DNA of 64,000 bases. It comes from Massariosphaeria phaeospora (taxonomy: Eukaryota; Ascomycota; Dothideomycetes; Pleosporales). This document shows positions 42,071-54,643 of the stretch, one piece after another. Made by a program: the position numbers and the translations under genes. Position 1 is the stretch's first letter; every line of letters starts with the position of its first letter. Below the pieces are notes generated by a model. It ran no database searches, was not told where the DNA came from, and saw only the letters and a list, made by a program, of their open reading frames with translations. Location: positions 310,001 to 374,000 of the forward strand of contig JAADJZ010000033.1 in NCBI GenBank assembly GCA_011032825.1. Direction: 5' to 3'.

Positions 42071-43268
42071 ATGCCGACCCCACGCTCGCTACGCCGCCAG
42101 AACCCCATCACCCTCGTGCTCGCGGGCATCCTGTGCATCGGCTTCTTCATCTTCTTCTTCTCGGGCAACGATGCCACGCCCGGCGCAGGCACGGCGCGCG
42201 CGACCACGGCCGAGACGGCGTCTAACGTGCTGTCGCCGCCGTCGCTGCCCTTCCGCAAGGCCAAGCTGAACCAGCCCGCCGCCGCGCCGCCCGTGGTGCA
42301 CTACTACATGAACAACCTGACGACGTCGCGCACGCCGATTGAGAACCGCGAGACCGTGCTCGTCCTGACGCCCATGGCGCGCTTCTACCAGGAGTACTGG
42401 GACAACCTGCTGAAGGTCAACTACCCGCACGACCTCATCGCGCTGGGCTACATCATCCCCAAGACCAAGGAGGGCAACCTCGCCTACGCGGCGCTGCAGG
42501 TCCAGGTGCTCAAGACGCAGAGCGGCCCCAAGGCCAAGCGCTTTGCGAGCGTCACCATCCTGCGCCAGGACACGGAGACGCCGCTGCAATCGCAGAGCGA
42601 GCAGGAGCGCCACAAGCTGGAGAACCAGAAGCCGCGCCGCAGCGCCATGGCCAAGGCGCGCAACTCGCTGCTCTTCACCACCATGGGCCCCACCACGTCG
42701 TGGGTGCTCTGGATCGACGCCGACGTGATCGAGTTCCCGCCGACGCTGATCCAGGACCTGGCCCTGTACGACGTGCCCATCATCGCGCCGAACTGCTTCC
42801 AGCGCTTCTACAACGCCGACACCAAGGCCAACGACATCCGCGAATACGACTTCAACAACTGGATCGACAGCCCGACGGCGCGGGACATGGCCGCCAAGAT
42901 GGCCAAGGACGACATCCTCGTCGAGGGCTACGGCGAGATGCCCACGTACCGCAGCCTCATGACCAAGATGTACGACCCGTCGGCGGATCCCGGCACGAAA
43001 GTCAAGCTCGACGGCGTCGGCGGCGCCACCCTGCTCGTCAAGGCCGAAGTCCACCGCGACGGCGCCATGTTCCCTGCGTTTCCCTTCTACCACCTCATCG
43101 AGACCGAGGGCTTCGCCAAGATGGCGAGCCGGCTGAACTGGGAGAGCTATGGGCTGCCCAACTATCTGGTAAGGAGACCCGACCTGAACCGAACCGAACT
43201 GCAGCTGTATGGTGGACTGAGCATGAGCTACGCTAACTTCTGCGCAGGTGTTTCACTACAACGAGTAA
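42071..43268 (+). CDS. MNN9: Mnn9, mannan polymerase alpha-1,6-mannosyltransferase subunit (GT62), 372 aa
   Basis: Mnn9 is a core subunit of the cis-Golgi mannan polymerase complexes that extend the N-glycan alpha-1,6-mannose backbone. Exons are 42071-43168 and 43248-43268. The 79-nt intron has GTAAGG..CAG ends and adds the last residues VFHYNE. It is a type II protein with an anchor at about residues 13-31 (ITLVLAGILCIGFFIFFF). Family blocks are ETVLVLTPMARFYQEYWDNL, RFASVTILRQDTE, MAKARNSLLFTTMGPTTSWV, and a DxD-type metal site in WIDADVIEFPP at about residue 216. GGATLLVKAEVHRDGAMFP and FYHLIETEGFAKM follow, with the GLPNYL end. Length and the QERHKLENQKPRR segment fit Mnn9 better than the longer Anp1 or Van1. 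Confidence 0.95.
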
Positions 43269-43851
43269 AGTAGGCAGTGCGCTGCGCTGCAGTAAGTTTC
43301 TGTTTGCATTGCGTGTTCCTGTTTATTGTTTCGCGGGCATTGGGCGGCGTTTATTGATTGATTCGCACTAGACCAGACCGGATCGGTGATAAGGCTATCT
43401 TCTTTCTGAGCTGGAATGTATGTTGGCTTTTATTGTATCACATATCGTCCGTCATCTCCGAGGGTTGCGTTGGGTGGGGTGGGTGCCTGGGGTAACGGTA
43501 ACGGTACCTAGTCTGGCCTGTTTGGCAGATGGGATAGATATCGGTGGGCGGGTGGGTGGGACGAGAGTGAAATGAATGCAGTCGAATAAATACTTCAAGT
43601 TGCTTGACGTTTCTATGGACAAGAGATGTTATGACTTTGCGATGCGCACCTTAAGGTTTTGCTTCTCGGTCGTGCCGTCGTCGCCAGCTCACATGTCATG
43701 TTCAACGCCAGTCGTTTGCGCCGCGCTCGCTGCTCCCTCCCTCCAGCGCCGCAAGTACGTATCTCCTGCTGTAACAACGCGCCTCATATCAACCCGAACA
43801 TTCCCCCTCCTTCCTATCCCCCACTCCCCCTCTCCCCCTCTCCCCCCTCCA
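43269..43851. other. Convergent 3' ends
   Basis: 583 bp hold the ends of MNN9 and the DUF202 gene. There are GGTGGG and GTAACGGTAACGGTA words. No gene is supported. Confidence 0.4.
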
Positions 43852-44815
43852 TCATCTCTCAAACCCCCCCTCCCCCCCGCCCATCCCCACCACCAACACC
43901 ACCACCAAACTCCCCACAATCAACCCCCCCGCCACCACCGTCACCACCACAATACTCCCGCGTCCCGCAGGAAATTTCCCGCGTATGACGTAGTGCTGCG
44001 CTTCGAAGTAGCGGTGGAAGCCGATGGCTAGCACGAGCACGGCGATGGCGATGAAGGTGGCGCCGAGGGGCTTGCCGAGGGAGCGGAGGTGGGGGTGGGG
44101 GGTGGAGAGAGGGAAGGCGGGGGGTTTGGGGAGGAGAAGAGGGGGTTGGATGTGAGGGGGTGGGGGGGGGAGGAAGGGGAGGTGTGCGATGCGATGGTCG
44201 TGTTTAGGCGGAAGAGCTGCGTGACGGCGATGCCGATGCTGGCGAAGGAGAGCGAGGTGCGGAGCCAGGCGAGGAAGGTGCGCTCTGTGCATTCCCAAGA
44301 CAATTAACCTCATGTAAACAAAAATCTCTCTCTCTTCACATACATCCACACACACATATGTATGTACGCTATAAGACGGGGGTGAAGAAGTACCTACCAA
44401 GCGCCAAATGATCCCTCGCCACACTCCCCTTATTCTCCAACTCCACACTCCCATATCTCTCCAGAAACCTCGCCCAGCGGCTCCGTTCGCGCGACTCGTG
44501 CCGCGCGGCGAGCCGCGATGCTTCGTCGCTACCGCCATCGCCATCCCTCTCTGCACTCTCGTTTTCGTCTCTACTTCTTGGGGGCCGTCCTCCCGCTGTC
44601 ATGGTATCGTATCCCGGCGTCGCGCTGCTGCGTATTATCGGCGCGGACTCGTCTGTGGAGTGGGGATGGTGGTGGGCGGCGGCGGCGGCTACTTGGATTT
44701 GAGCTCCATTGTCGGCGGCGGCTTCGCGCTGGGGAGCGTCGTCTTGGAGGCGGGTGCTGCGTTTGCGGGATGTGCTGCTTGTGGTCGTGCTTGCGGGAGG
44801 GGCGGCGGCGGACAT
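43852..44815 (-). CDS. DUF202 membrane protein with an apparent frameshift
   Basis: The ATG at 44813-44815 opens exon 1 (44398-44815), a polar N-terminus ending DHLAL. A 113-nt intron (44285-44397, GTAGGT..CAG) joins it to [20 protein letters not shown] in exon 2 (from 44284), the DUF202 signature, followed by VTQLFRLN. The same frame then runs into a Pro/Ser stretch and a stop at 44028. The rest of the domain, [20 protein letters not shown] with [19 protein letters not shown] and a third span ([17 protein letters not shown]), lies in another frame down to 43852. The shift falls at or near a run of nine G at 44162-44170. One base more or two fewer would join them. It may be an assembly slip, a slippage allele or a broken gene. 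The function of DUF202 in fungi is unclear. Confidence 0.75.
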
Positions 44816-45731
44816 GGTGGGGTTGGTGTCGTCGGAGGTGTTGTGCGACGAGGGGAAGAGGTTTATTGCGGTGCGATGCGGTGCGGGGGCGGCGTGTTGC
44901 CAGACTGGGCTAGGCCTCAATAACAGATAATTGTACAGTCCGTCTTTCGGATTGTTTGTCAATAGTAAATCGAACAGTCGTCGTCGTCGTCTGAGCAGTA
45001 AATAGTGCGGCGCGGCGCCGGCTCTCGCTCACGCGCGTGCCCCGATTAAATATTGCGGGATCCCACGGCGGCAAGCAATAATGTGGCTGCATGGCGTATG
45101 TAGTAGCCAGGGTCCACGGCCTCGTTGGTCAGCAGATGTGTGCCTGCAATTCGTTGCGAGGTGAGGGGTGCATTAAGAAATATGCGGGGGCGGGGTGCGC
45201 GGGATGGCGGGATGGAGGGAAGGGTGTGCTAGATCACAATAAGCGGATGGTGGCAAATAGGGACTGAACTTTTGGAGGGTTTAGGATGGCCTTCAGTAGC
45301 AAATTTGCACGAGAATAGGAACAATGAACTACGGTTCAATCGGCATAAAAGGTTCCCCGCCCCAGGAGAGCTATGAGTTCCCAAGGGAAGTAGGTTAATA
45401 TCTCTCATAGTAGCCTCAGCATCAGGATAGCAGTAAATATCTCGAGATCAGACAGCATCGCATAACTAGTTTGGCCTCATAGAAACCGAGCCGATTCGTA
45501 GCGAGGGTATTTCGAATCCTTCTGTGAAATTACTATCCCATGTCCATACATCTTCCTCCCCATCTGTCGCAGTCTGGCCGCGAAGTATGGCCGAAGATGC
45601 ATCCTGCGTGTCCACAAACCTCCGCCGCAATGCTAAAGTGCAACTTAACTCCTGGTATTTGCTGACTGTGTGCGTGCCTATATTTTTGAAATCCTTGCCT
45701 CTTCCACCCCATGCTGGAGCCGTTGATTGTT
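44816..45731. other. Intergenic: DUF202 promoter and DBP5 3' end
   Basis: 916 bp with no supported gene. The part nearest 44816 is GC-rich with CGTCGTCGTCGTC, and the remainder is unremarkable. Confidence 0.4.
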
Positions 45732-47457
45732 TCAACCATTGAGCACCTCGTTCATCTCCTGGGTAGTCTTCCCCGCGCGTGAGCTCTTGACGACTTTTTG
45801 GATGAGCTCCTCCACGCTGTCCCAATCGTTTGTGTCAATGGGGGTGATGTCCGTCTTGAAGTACTCGGCGATATGATGGAGCTGCTCCCAGCTATTCTTG
45901 TCGTGGACGAAGGTCAGAGCCACACCAACACGGCCAAAACGACCCGTCCGACCGATCCGGTGGAGATAAGTCTCTGGGTCGGCGTCCCTATTATCTGCCG
46001 TCGTCGGGACATCCTGCAAGTGATTAGTGGAAGTTGATCAGAGGTGGGGCAAGAAGAATACATACATAGTTGATCACCATAGTCACTGACTGAACATCAA
46101 TTCCCCGCGAAAGCACGTTTGTGGTAATAAGGACCTTGGCGGCTCCACTTCTGAACTGATCGATGACCCTGTCACGATCGGGCCCCTCGAGTGCGCCACT
46201 CAGTTGCGCAACCTGATGGCCTTCCGCAATCATGCGACTCTCAAGCATTTCAGCAGTTTTCCGAGTCTGCACCGGTCAGTATAGTTTTCAATACATGGCT
46301 AAGCCCATTGTACGTACCCGAACAAAGATGATGGAAGAAGCCTGCGTCATGAGACCGTAAAACTTGAGCAGCGTGGCGAATTTGTCATTGTCCTGGTCGG
46401 TATCAATGAAAAATTGCTTGATGCCCTCGACGGTGAGCTCCTCGTGCGCGAGGGTCAAGACGTTCGCGTCTGGAGCAAACTTCTTTGCGTAGTTGATGAC
46501 GTGCGGAGGGAATGTAGCGGAGAACAAGACAGTCTGTATATTCTTAGGCAAGAGTCTATCATGCATTAGTGTTGACTCGTGTAGGTGGTGGTAAAGTCTT
46601 ACTGTTTGACACGGGTGCACTGATCGCCAAGACCCTGCTGATCGAGCATGTTGTCTGCTTCGTCAAGCACGAGGATCCCAATGTTCCGGGCATCGATGAG
46701 GCGCCTGCGGAGCTGTTCCTGAACGGTACCTGGAGTACCGACTAGGACATGCGCTTCGTACCTCTGGCCCTTCCTAGTTGGGTCTGGAATAGCCGCTATG
46801 ACCTTCAGGCCTGTAATGAACTGACCCATTTGCTCGATTACACCGAGGATTTGACGGGCGAGCTCTCGACTAGGCGCCAGGACCAAAGCTTGCGGAGCCA
46901 AGAGATCCAACTTGACTCGAGTCAGGATGTTGAGAGAGAAGGCTGCCGTCTTTCCAGTGCCGGACTGTGACTGTGCGATCATGTTGGCGGGGGGGTTGGA
47001 GAGAAGCAGCGGCAGAGCTTTCTCCTGCACCTTGGACGGCTTCTGGAAGTTCATGGAGCGAATTCCGCGCAGCAACTCATCGGAGCTGGAAAACGGTTAG
47101 TGGCTGCTGCAGAGACGAATGCGCGGAGCTGGGGTGGGGGACGACATACAGCTGGAGGTCCTCAAACCGCTTGACCGAGAACAGCGGGTTGTTGGGGTCG
47201 GCTTGCATGTCGGCCAGCTTGACCTCGACATTGGCCTCGGTCTCGGTCAGGGCGGAGCCGTTTTGAGTCACACTGCTGCCGTCGACCTGTGCTTCGGCGA
47301 AGTCGCTCTCGGAGACAGTGCTCTCCGGGACGGTGGTGGTGCTCTCAGCGACGGTCTTGTGGGGGACGGTCTTGTCGGGGACGCTGCTCTCAGAGGCAGT
47401 TTTGCTGGGGACGCTGGCCTCGGGGACGGATTTGTCCGTCGCATTTTCAGACGTCAT
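45732..47457 (-). CDS. DBP5: DEAD-box RNA helicase Dbp5, 503 aa
   Basis: Dbp5 remodels mRNPs at the cytoplasmic face of the nuclear pore, driven with Gle1 and IP6, and also aids translation termination. Five exons join in frame: 47150-47457, 46603-47085, 46318-46555, 46066-46266, 45732-46013. Introns are 47-64 nt. The N-terminal 85 residues are Ser/Thr/Val repeats of a 'P(D/E)KTV' type. Helicase motifs in order: FQKPSKVQ (Q motif), SQSGTGKT (I), PSRELARQ (Ia), GTPG (Ib), VLDEADNM (II), FSATFPP (III), SSIIFVRTRK (IV), [14 protein letters not shown] (V), and [13 protein letters not shown] (VI). All are intact. It faces away from BZZ1 across a 0.74-kb shared promoter region. Confidence 0.97.
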
Positions 47458-48198
47458 GGTGGGCAGCCGTGGGTGTTTCCTTCAGGTAGTCGCGAGGGAG
47501 TGCGGTCGGGACGCAGAACGTGCAGGTGCGAATCGGTGACGCGGGGTGAAGGTGAGGGCAGGGAGCACCGGGCGATCGGGCTCTGAGAGCAGTGATAGCA
47601 GGTAAGAATGCTGTCCTCGAAGATAACCAGTGAGTGGAACAAAAATAGAGAGCGTTTGTAGCGGTTGCAGGCTGAGCTGAGCTGGGGGCGCGGGTGTGGT
47701 GGTAGACAAAGGTTGAAAGAGCTCTGACAAAGCTTAACCTGATGGCGGGGCAGTTCGAGGCGGAACCCGCGCTAGGCTGCATCGGGCTGCGACTTGCACC
47801 TGCATGAACAGTTGCGCCGGCCGCCGGGGATGTGAAGGCGAGGCGCGCTTTGAGAAGAGCAACGACAGCTCTCTGGTCTTCCTTCAGCGGAGCGGGCAGA
47901 ACACCGTCGACGCGCCATAACCGGCTCCACCCCATTGCTAATAAGTCCGCTAGCTGCACCTCGGGGTACAGTACTACAGCGTCCGCTCTTCGAACTTGGC
48001 ACACCCATCGCCGGCCGCCGTTGCAGCCCCCGTCCGCCAAAGTTCCCCACTAATTGCGCACCTGGACACTACTCCGCCAACGCCGTCCGCGTATCCTCCA
48101 CTCCCACCACCTCCGTACTTCGCGAGTCTCTGCGGCCCCGATGCTCAGAGCCTGCACGTCAGCTTCCGCGCTCTCCGTCCAGCTGGCTCTGATTCAGG
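47458..48198. promoter_or_regulatory. Divergent promoter region, DBP5 / BZZ1
   Basis: 741 bp lie between the two start codons. Open frames here are C-rich by composition and not supported as genes. Confidence 0.5.
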
Positions 48199-50779
48199 AT
48201 GGAGGTCGACATAGCGCCTCAGTTTGGGGCTGAATTGAAGGTACCTTGGGCCGCCCACTACCTGGCAATGCGGACCGCTCGACTGACACGAACTACCCCC
48301 TAGGATGGCTTTACAAACGCAAATGCTTGGGTACGCCACCTTTCGATACCTTCCACTGGCGCTGCGCATGCGCGACTGCTCCGTCTCCGCGCGCCGCACT
48401 CACGTCCATCCACATGCTAACGGAAGCGGCTGCAGGTCTCCGGCGGCATCTCTTGGCTGGATGACATCCAGCAATTCTACCGAGAACGAAGCGCTATCGA
48501 AAAGGACTACTCGTCGAAGCTCAATGCATTAGCCAAGAAATATTTCGAGAAGAAGGCTCGCAAATCGAGTAGTTTAAGTGTGGGCGACACCCCCACAGTC
48601 ACTCCGGGCTCACTGGAGAGGTATGGTCACACGACACACCAAAGGACGGACCTCTGCTAATAAATGGAATCGCAGCGCTTCCATGACCACGTGGGGAGTC
48701 CAATTGTCCACGCTGGAGTCTCGGGCCTCGGAACACGAAAAGTTCGCTGGTGCATTAATAACCACTCTGGCCGACCCTCTCAAGATCATAGCATCACGAT
48801 GCGAAGAAGTACGCAAGCTCCATGGAGATTACGCCGCCAAACTAGAGAAGGAGCGCGACTCTACGTATGCAGACCTACGCAAGATGAAAGGCAAGTACGA
48901 TAGCGTATGTCAGGAGGTGGAGAACCGCCGGAAGAAGATTGATGGCTCGTACGATCATGGAAAGCAGAAGGCACGAAATGTTTTCGAGCAGCAGCAGATC
49001 GAAATGAAGAATGTCAAGGTGCGACGTCGTCATCTATGCAGCCTTCGCAGTTCTGACGTGTGCAGAACACCTACATCATTAACATAAACGTCACCAACAA
49101 GCAAAAGGAGATGTACTACCACGAGTATGTTCCGGAGCTTCTCGACGTAAGCCCCCTTGTTTAATATTGTATATGTTTCTAAAATTAGATGCAGAGTCTC
49201 CAAGACCTTTCAGAGACTAGAGTCAGTAAGCTGAACTCGATATGGTCGCTGGCTGCGCAAATAGAGACCCAAACCCTGACACGGAGTACCGAGTATCTCA
49301 AACACCTATCGGCTGAGATACCCCGAAACAATCCATTGCTAGACTCCATGATGTTTGTCAGGCACAACGCAGGCTCTTGGCAAGAACCTGCAGACTTGCA
49401 GTTTGAACCTAGTCCAGTATGGCTCGACGATGGCAACATTGCCATCGACGACTCAGCGTCGGTCTTCCTGCGAAATGTTCTCACGAAATCGAAAGCGTCG
49501 TTGACGGATCATCGGCGCGAATTGGAGAGAAAGCGGAAAGAGGTCGAGGGTGCTAAGAAGGTGCGGCAAATGGTTCGTGAGGGGAAAGATGATAAGAAGC
49601 GAGACGAGGTGGACGTCGTCCGCGCCATTTTTGCGCTGCAGGAAGGTGTGCACGAAGTAGAGCGGAAGAAAGTGAGCGCGGAGGTGGAAGTCTCCACCAT
49701 TACTTCGGTGGTTGGTGACCTCAGTATCGGCGCCAGAAACCACAAATTCCAATCCACAACCTTCAGGTTGCCGACCAACTGCAACCTATGTGGTGACCGT
49801 ATCTGGGGACTATCTGCAAAAGGCGCCGCCTGCGGAGACTGCGGATACACTTGCCACAGCAAATGCGAAATGAAAGTAGCAGCAGATTGTCCTGGTGAGC
49901 AGAGTAAAGAGGAGAAGAAGAAGCTCAGAGAGGAGCGGCAAAGGTCCACACAGGCTCCATCAGCCAACGGCAACCCGCCCGGCTCACAGTCGGATTTGCC
50001 GCAAATAGGTCGGAGCGACACGGTCAACTCGATGAACACCCTCAGCTCAGGTTACTCTGCAACTGCGCATCGATCGATATCCGGGGGCATGTCCCCTGCG
50101 ACTGAGGAACCGCCAGCACCGGTAGAGAAGAAGGTTGCTGCCCCGGCGCCTCGGAGAAACCGCATCGTCGCGCCACCTCCCGCGCAGTATATCAAAGACG
50201 ATGTCGGCGATGCCTCGTCTAGCGCGTCTCGAGGTTCAGAGCAGAAGGGCAAAATGCTCTACGCCTACGAGGAGAACAGCGAGGGTGAATTGTCAGTTCC
50301 TGATGGGCGGGAAGTTACAATTCTAGAGCCCGATGGTGAGCCATGTTCATCCGCGTTTGTAGCTGCTAAAACACATGAACTAACGCTCGCGTTCAGACGG
50401 CTCAGGCTGGCTCAGAGTCCGCGCCGGCTTCAAAGAAGGCCTCGTCCCATCCGCCTACGTCGAAATCCTCCCCCAGTCGCCTCCAGCGTCGAGCCGCCCC
50501 GACTCGACCTACTCAGCATCGTCGGTCTCGATCAGCGGCAGCACCACGACGGCGGCCGTGAAGAAGAAGGGCCCTGCCGTCGCGCCCAAGCGCGGGGCCA
50601 AGAAACTCAAGTACGTTGAGGCGCTGTACGAATACACGGCGCAGAGCGAGGCCGAGCATAGCATGTCCGAGGGCGAGAGGTTTGTGCTGATCAACTTGGA
50701 TGCGGGCGATGGGTGGGCGGATGTGGAGAAGGGTGGGCTGGTCAGGAGTGTGCCGGCTAACTATGTGCAGGCTGTGTAG
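48199..50779 (+). CDS. BZZ1: Bzz1-type F-BAR / C1 / double SH3 protein, 735 aa
   Basis: Bzz1 links membrane curvature to Arp2/3-driven actin assembly at endocytic sites, with the WASP homologue as partner. Seven exons join in frame: 48199-48240, 48304-48330, 48436-48620, 48676-49018, 49066-49146, 49189-50335, 50397-50779. The F-BAR spans about residues 1-260: SGGISWLDDIQQFYRERS, IEKDYSSKLNALAKKYFEKK, YVPELLD and LQDLSETRV. A C1 zinc finger lies at about 411-460 (HKFQSTTFRLPTNCNLCGD ... CGDCGYTCHSKC). SH3-1 (about 580-635) has MLYAYEENSEGELS and GFKEGLVPSAYVEIL. SH3-2 (about 680-735) has VEALYEYTAQSEAEHSM and VRSVPANYVQAV. This order matches Bzz1 in filamentous fungi. Exon 2 is only 27 nt. Confidence 0.95.
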
Positions 50780-52686
50780 TACATGGTGGAGTTGTAGGCT
50801 GGGCTTGGCTTTGCATATAGCTATTGTTCTGCTAGAATGGAGATGTTGTTTGAGTTGTGATGATAGATAAAGAGGACTGTAGTTAGGTGTGAGACATGTA
50901 GAACGTGGATCTGATGGGACGCGACCCGGCGCTGTGGGTAAGTGTGACGGGTGACGCGTTGCGTAACGGTGGAAAGATGGCGGTGGCGCCTTCCGGGTGG
51001 GGTCCGGCGTATTCCGAAGATTTCCTCTCAACTGCTTGCCAAAGACAACATACCAGAGTCTACCTATTTAAATATTTGTGAATTATTAAAAATGCAAGAG
51101 CATGCCTGTCGCCGTTGTATTCAGAGAACGTGCTATCCCTGTTCTGTCCGATCAATAAATATCTGCGGACATTTTCCGTCTGATCCCGGAGAGGATCTTC
51201 CACGCGGTTTGGTTTGGACAACACTTCCACCTCACCTCACCGCACCTCAGCTCGCCTTGTTTTGTTGGGCACTCCACCAACTCCACTCTAAGCATAGGTA
51301 CGAGAGAGAGATGCTACGCCACTCCACTCCACTCGTGTGATAGACTCACGCAGTATGAAGAGAAGGGGAGCAGAGGGGGTCGCGAGGTAAGTCTAGAAAG
51401 CCGGTGAATGTGTTCTGGCTCACGCTACATATAGGATGCAGACAGACAGGCCGCTGCGCCGTGATTCTGGCCCCAACCCAACCCGTCCGTCTGTTCCTCT
51501 TCGCAAAAAAGAGCATCCCGCGAGCGCATGCCAACAGCGCGGAATGTGGTGCCACAAGGATAGACACGGCGTGTAGTGGACCCTGCCCGTGGAGAGCCTA
51601 GCGTCAGGTACCTGCAAGAGGAAGGGAGAGCGGCTGGCAGACTGCCATGTGTGTGTTGACAGCTCGGGCAAACATGCTGTGCGTGGGCTGCCGTTTGCCT
51701 ACTACACCACCCGCCGAGCTGGCTGAGACGCCGACTCTAAGCCGTGGGAGTCACTACATCACGCCGCTAGAGCGTCGCGGCGCGCACTGCGGTCGAGCCA
51801 GAGGACCTGCTCGCAGCCACGTATGTGGTACGGAACTGCTAGAGGGCGCCTACCGTGATGAGGGTCGTGGCTCGACGGGCCATGCGTTTCCAACGCAGCA
51901 ATGCAACGTGATACAAGGGTATTGCCCGTTAAAGCCAGGCTGCGCTCTGCAGCGGGTACTATTTTGCTCTTCCCTTTTTGCTAGTTTTCGTTCGATTGCT
52001 CCTCGAGCTGTTGGCCCCACGCTCTTTCCACGAGACCCAACGTTACTGTCGTTCCTTTCTGCTACCTAGCTTGTTGGAGTCGCCCGGTCGTCGTGGTGGC
52101 ACTCGCGCGTCCCGAGGCCAACCAACAACACCCGCGCGCGGCTCAGGCAGGCTCAAATCACACTTCGGCGTTGCCTGTCTCTGCATTCCTGCACTTTCCG
52201 TAGCCTTTCGCCGCTCCCGAGGAGCCAACATATAGCAGTCGCGCTAGCGGGCTTGTCTTGGCGCTAGCTCCTTCCTGTCTCCTCCCCACCGAGACAAAAC
52301 CTCGCCTCTTGTCTCGTCTCTCGTCGTGCGCCTGGCCTTGTGGTACCGCTGAAGACTCATCCGCGACTCACACTCTCTTATTCATTTGTCCCTGCACCTG
52401 GCGCCGCATCTCCCGTCCACTCGTTACCACACTTGCAACATACTTTCAACCACCTTCCACATTCCAGAACAACACACAACAAACAACAAAACAACTACCG
52501 CCGGCAAGCTTTTGGGCAACCAGAAACGCATCTCACACTTCTCGCTACGCCAGAGCTTCCAACACCAGGCGACCGGTCAGTCACTGAACCGCGTCCTGCA
52601 GAGCTTTATCGGCTAACTCTTGCTGGAGACGTAGCTTTTGCGACTATCTCACGCACAACAGCACAACAGCCGCGCCAGTTATCATC
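50780..52686. promoter_or_regulatory. 1.9-kb intergenic region with a long leader for the SUN gene
   Basis: No gene was recognised. The last 420 bp shift to C/T-rich and then CAACAAACAACAAAACAAC (about 52470-52497), a typical unstructured leader of a strongly expressed fungal gene. A 5' intron is possible but not demonstrable. The earlier part has no repeats of note. Confidence 0.5.
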
Positions 52687-54152
52687 ATGAAACTCCTTAC
52701 TCAACTTCTTATAGCCGCGGCCACCTCGCAGGCTTTGGCCAAGCCTCACCAACATGGCCAACGCCACGGGCGACATGCTGCGAAGCGCGAAGCGAGTCCG
52801 GCTGAGGCCCTCGTCGCGGCAGCCGTGGTCACGGAGACCGCCTACATACTCAACGGCCGTATAATTTCGGAGCACGATGTGCACGAGGGCATCAAGAATG
52901 GCACTCTAGAGTGGGGGCCCGACGGAGGTCTCTCCAGCAGTGCCGTTCTGCAGGTTGCCGCTCCCACAGCAGTGCCAGTCTTGGAGCACAAGCCGGAGGC
53001 TCTGGCTCAGAAGCAGGAAGCGGCACAGGTCGAGCAAGCACACACGCCCGCCGTAGCTGATTCACCATCCCCGTCCACGTCCCCGTCAACGAAGGAATCA
53101 GAGCCTTCGCAGCCCAGCGGAGGTCACGGGGACTGTCCCGATTGCGACAAAGAATTCCCCAACGGCGAGTTGTCTTGTGACAAATTCCCCAAGGGCTATG
53201 GTGCAGTTCCTATCGGGCACGAAAGCTTGGGCGGCTGGAGTGGTGTTCAGATAGCCGGCACGGTGAGTGGTGCCGGCATGAACGACATCAAGACACAAAC
53301 AAAAAACACATGTGCCAATGGACCCTGTTGCGTCCCTGGAGCCTTCTGTTCTTACGCCTGCCCGAATCCTTATCTCAAGATGTCATGGCCCAAGCTACAA
53401 GGGGAAACGGGCCAGTCTGTTGGTGGATTAAAGTGCAACAACGACGGAAAGCTTGAGATGGCAGATGGCTCGATTGCCAAAACACTCTGTGGCAAAGCAG
53501 GCAGCGGCACGACGGTCAAAGTCGAGAACAAGCTCAGTCAGTCGGTGTCAATCTGCCGAACCGATTATCCCGGTGAGTACAGGTACTTCCAGTCAGTGCG
53601 AGTCACGTTCTGACCTCATATAGGCACCGAGTCCGAGACTATGCCCTTCACCCTTAAGCCAGGGGAAACCGGTGAACTGGCGAGTCCTAACCTAAGCAAG
53701 TACTACCAGTGGCAGGGCAAGGCTACATCCGCCCATTACTATATCAACCCACAGGGTGTCCCCGAGAAAGAGGCCTGCACTTGGAGTGATGAGTCGAGAG
53801 CCGTGGGAAACTGGGCACCGGTTATTTTCGGCACCTCATTCGACGATCTAAAACCTGGGCAGGAGCGCTATGGATACTCCGGTATCAAGCAGAACGAGTT
53901 GAGAATGACTGATAAGCTCAACTTCGCAATCACATTCACTGGCGAAGGTATCAGATCTCCCTGCACGTGGGATAACAAAAAAAACGTGTTCTGCGAGGGT
54001 AAAGACTGTGGGGAATTCAAGGGGTGCACGGTAAGTCTAGCCGACACAAACTGAGCGCAGAAGTCACTCACTAACCTCATCAAATGTAGGCTGCAGTTCC
54101 AGAGGGTGGTGTGCTCACTCTGGTCTTCACTCCGGAACCGATGTCGTCGTAG
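52687..54152 (+). CDS. SUN-family cell-wall protein (GH132-like), 451 aa
   Basis: SUN proteins (Sun4, Sim1, Uth1, Nca3) are secreted beta-glucan-acting or glucan-binding proteins used in septation and wall remodelling. Exons are 52687-53572, 53624-54030 and 54090-54152. Introns are 51 and 59 nt. A signal peptide covers residues 1-18 (MKLLTQLLIAAATSQALA), with a likely Kex2 site at AAKR near residue 33. A low-complexity Ser/Pro/Glu linker precedes the domain. Domain marks are GDCPDCDKEFPNGELSCDKFP, LGGWSGVQIAG, CCVPGAFCSYACPNPYLKMS, QSVGGLKCNNDGKLEM, SVSICRTDYPG, and YYQWQGKATSAHYYINPQGV with NWAPVIFGTSFD. It is more diverged than yeast Sun4 and probably belongs to the second fungal SUN group. 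No GPI signal is visible at the C-terminus. Confidence 0.9.
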
Positions 54153-54551
54153 TCGTTCGCAGACTTCGCCTACCGATTTCGGACCCTTCGTAAATTCCCC
54201 TGTTTTATACCAAATTTTTGGCTTCCTTCTACAAGTTCGAATTTTCTTCACGACACAAGCAATTCGCTAACGGGGTGTTGTTGCTTTATATTCACAACAT
54301 CATGTCGAGATATCCAGCAAGCAGATCAGATGACGGCTCGGCTCCACTATCGTACAACACAGATCTCGGTCGGTGGCTTTTGTTTTTGGAGGGCGTCTCG
54401 GATTTTCTTCTCCACCTTCATTCAGCGATCGGGATCGACCCGAGGCTTTCCAACTTTCTTTTACCCCCGGGCCGGTCGCGGATCGCTGAATAACTACCTA
54501 GGCCTACGGATCTTTTTTTTCTCTTCGGACTTGTTTGTATCTTCTTCTTTC

Positions 54552-54572
54552 GTAGTAGTAGTAGTAGTAGTA
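54552..54572. repeat. (GTA)n microsatellite
   Basis: Six to seven GTA units in a row. Confidence 0.9.
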
Positions 54573-54607
54573 TCTTTTTTCGCTTCTTCGTCTTTCGCTT
54601 TGGAATC

Positions 54608-54643
54608 GTCGGTTTCGGGTTTCGGGGCTCGGGTTTCGGGTTT
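54608..54643. repeat. TTTCGGG-type short repeat
   Basis: Four GGTTTCGGG-like units with one interruption. It resembles a telomere-like word but is internal and very short. Confidence 0.7.

Noticed and set aside
15230..43268. A glycosylation or wall-synthesis gene cluster
   Set aside because: The GT15 and MNN9 genes are about 25 kb apart with unrelated genes and the repeat array between them.
54608..54643. Interstitial telomere repeat
   Set aside because: The word is TTTCGGG, not the fungal TTAGGG, and only about four imperfect units are present.
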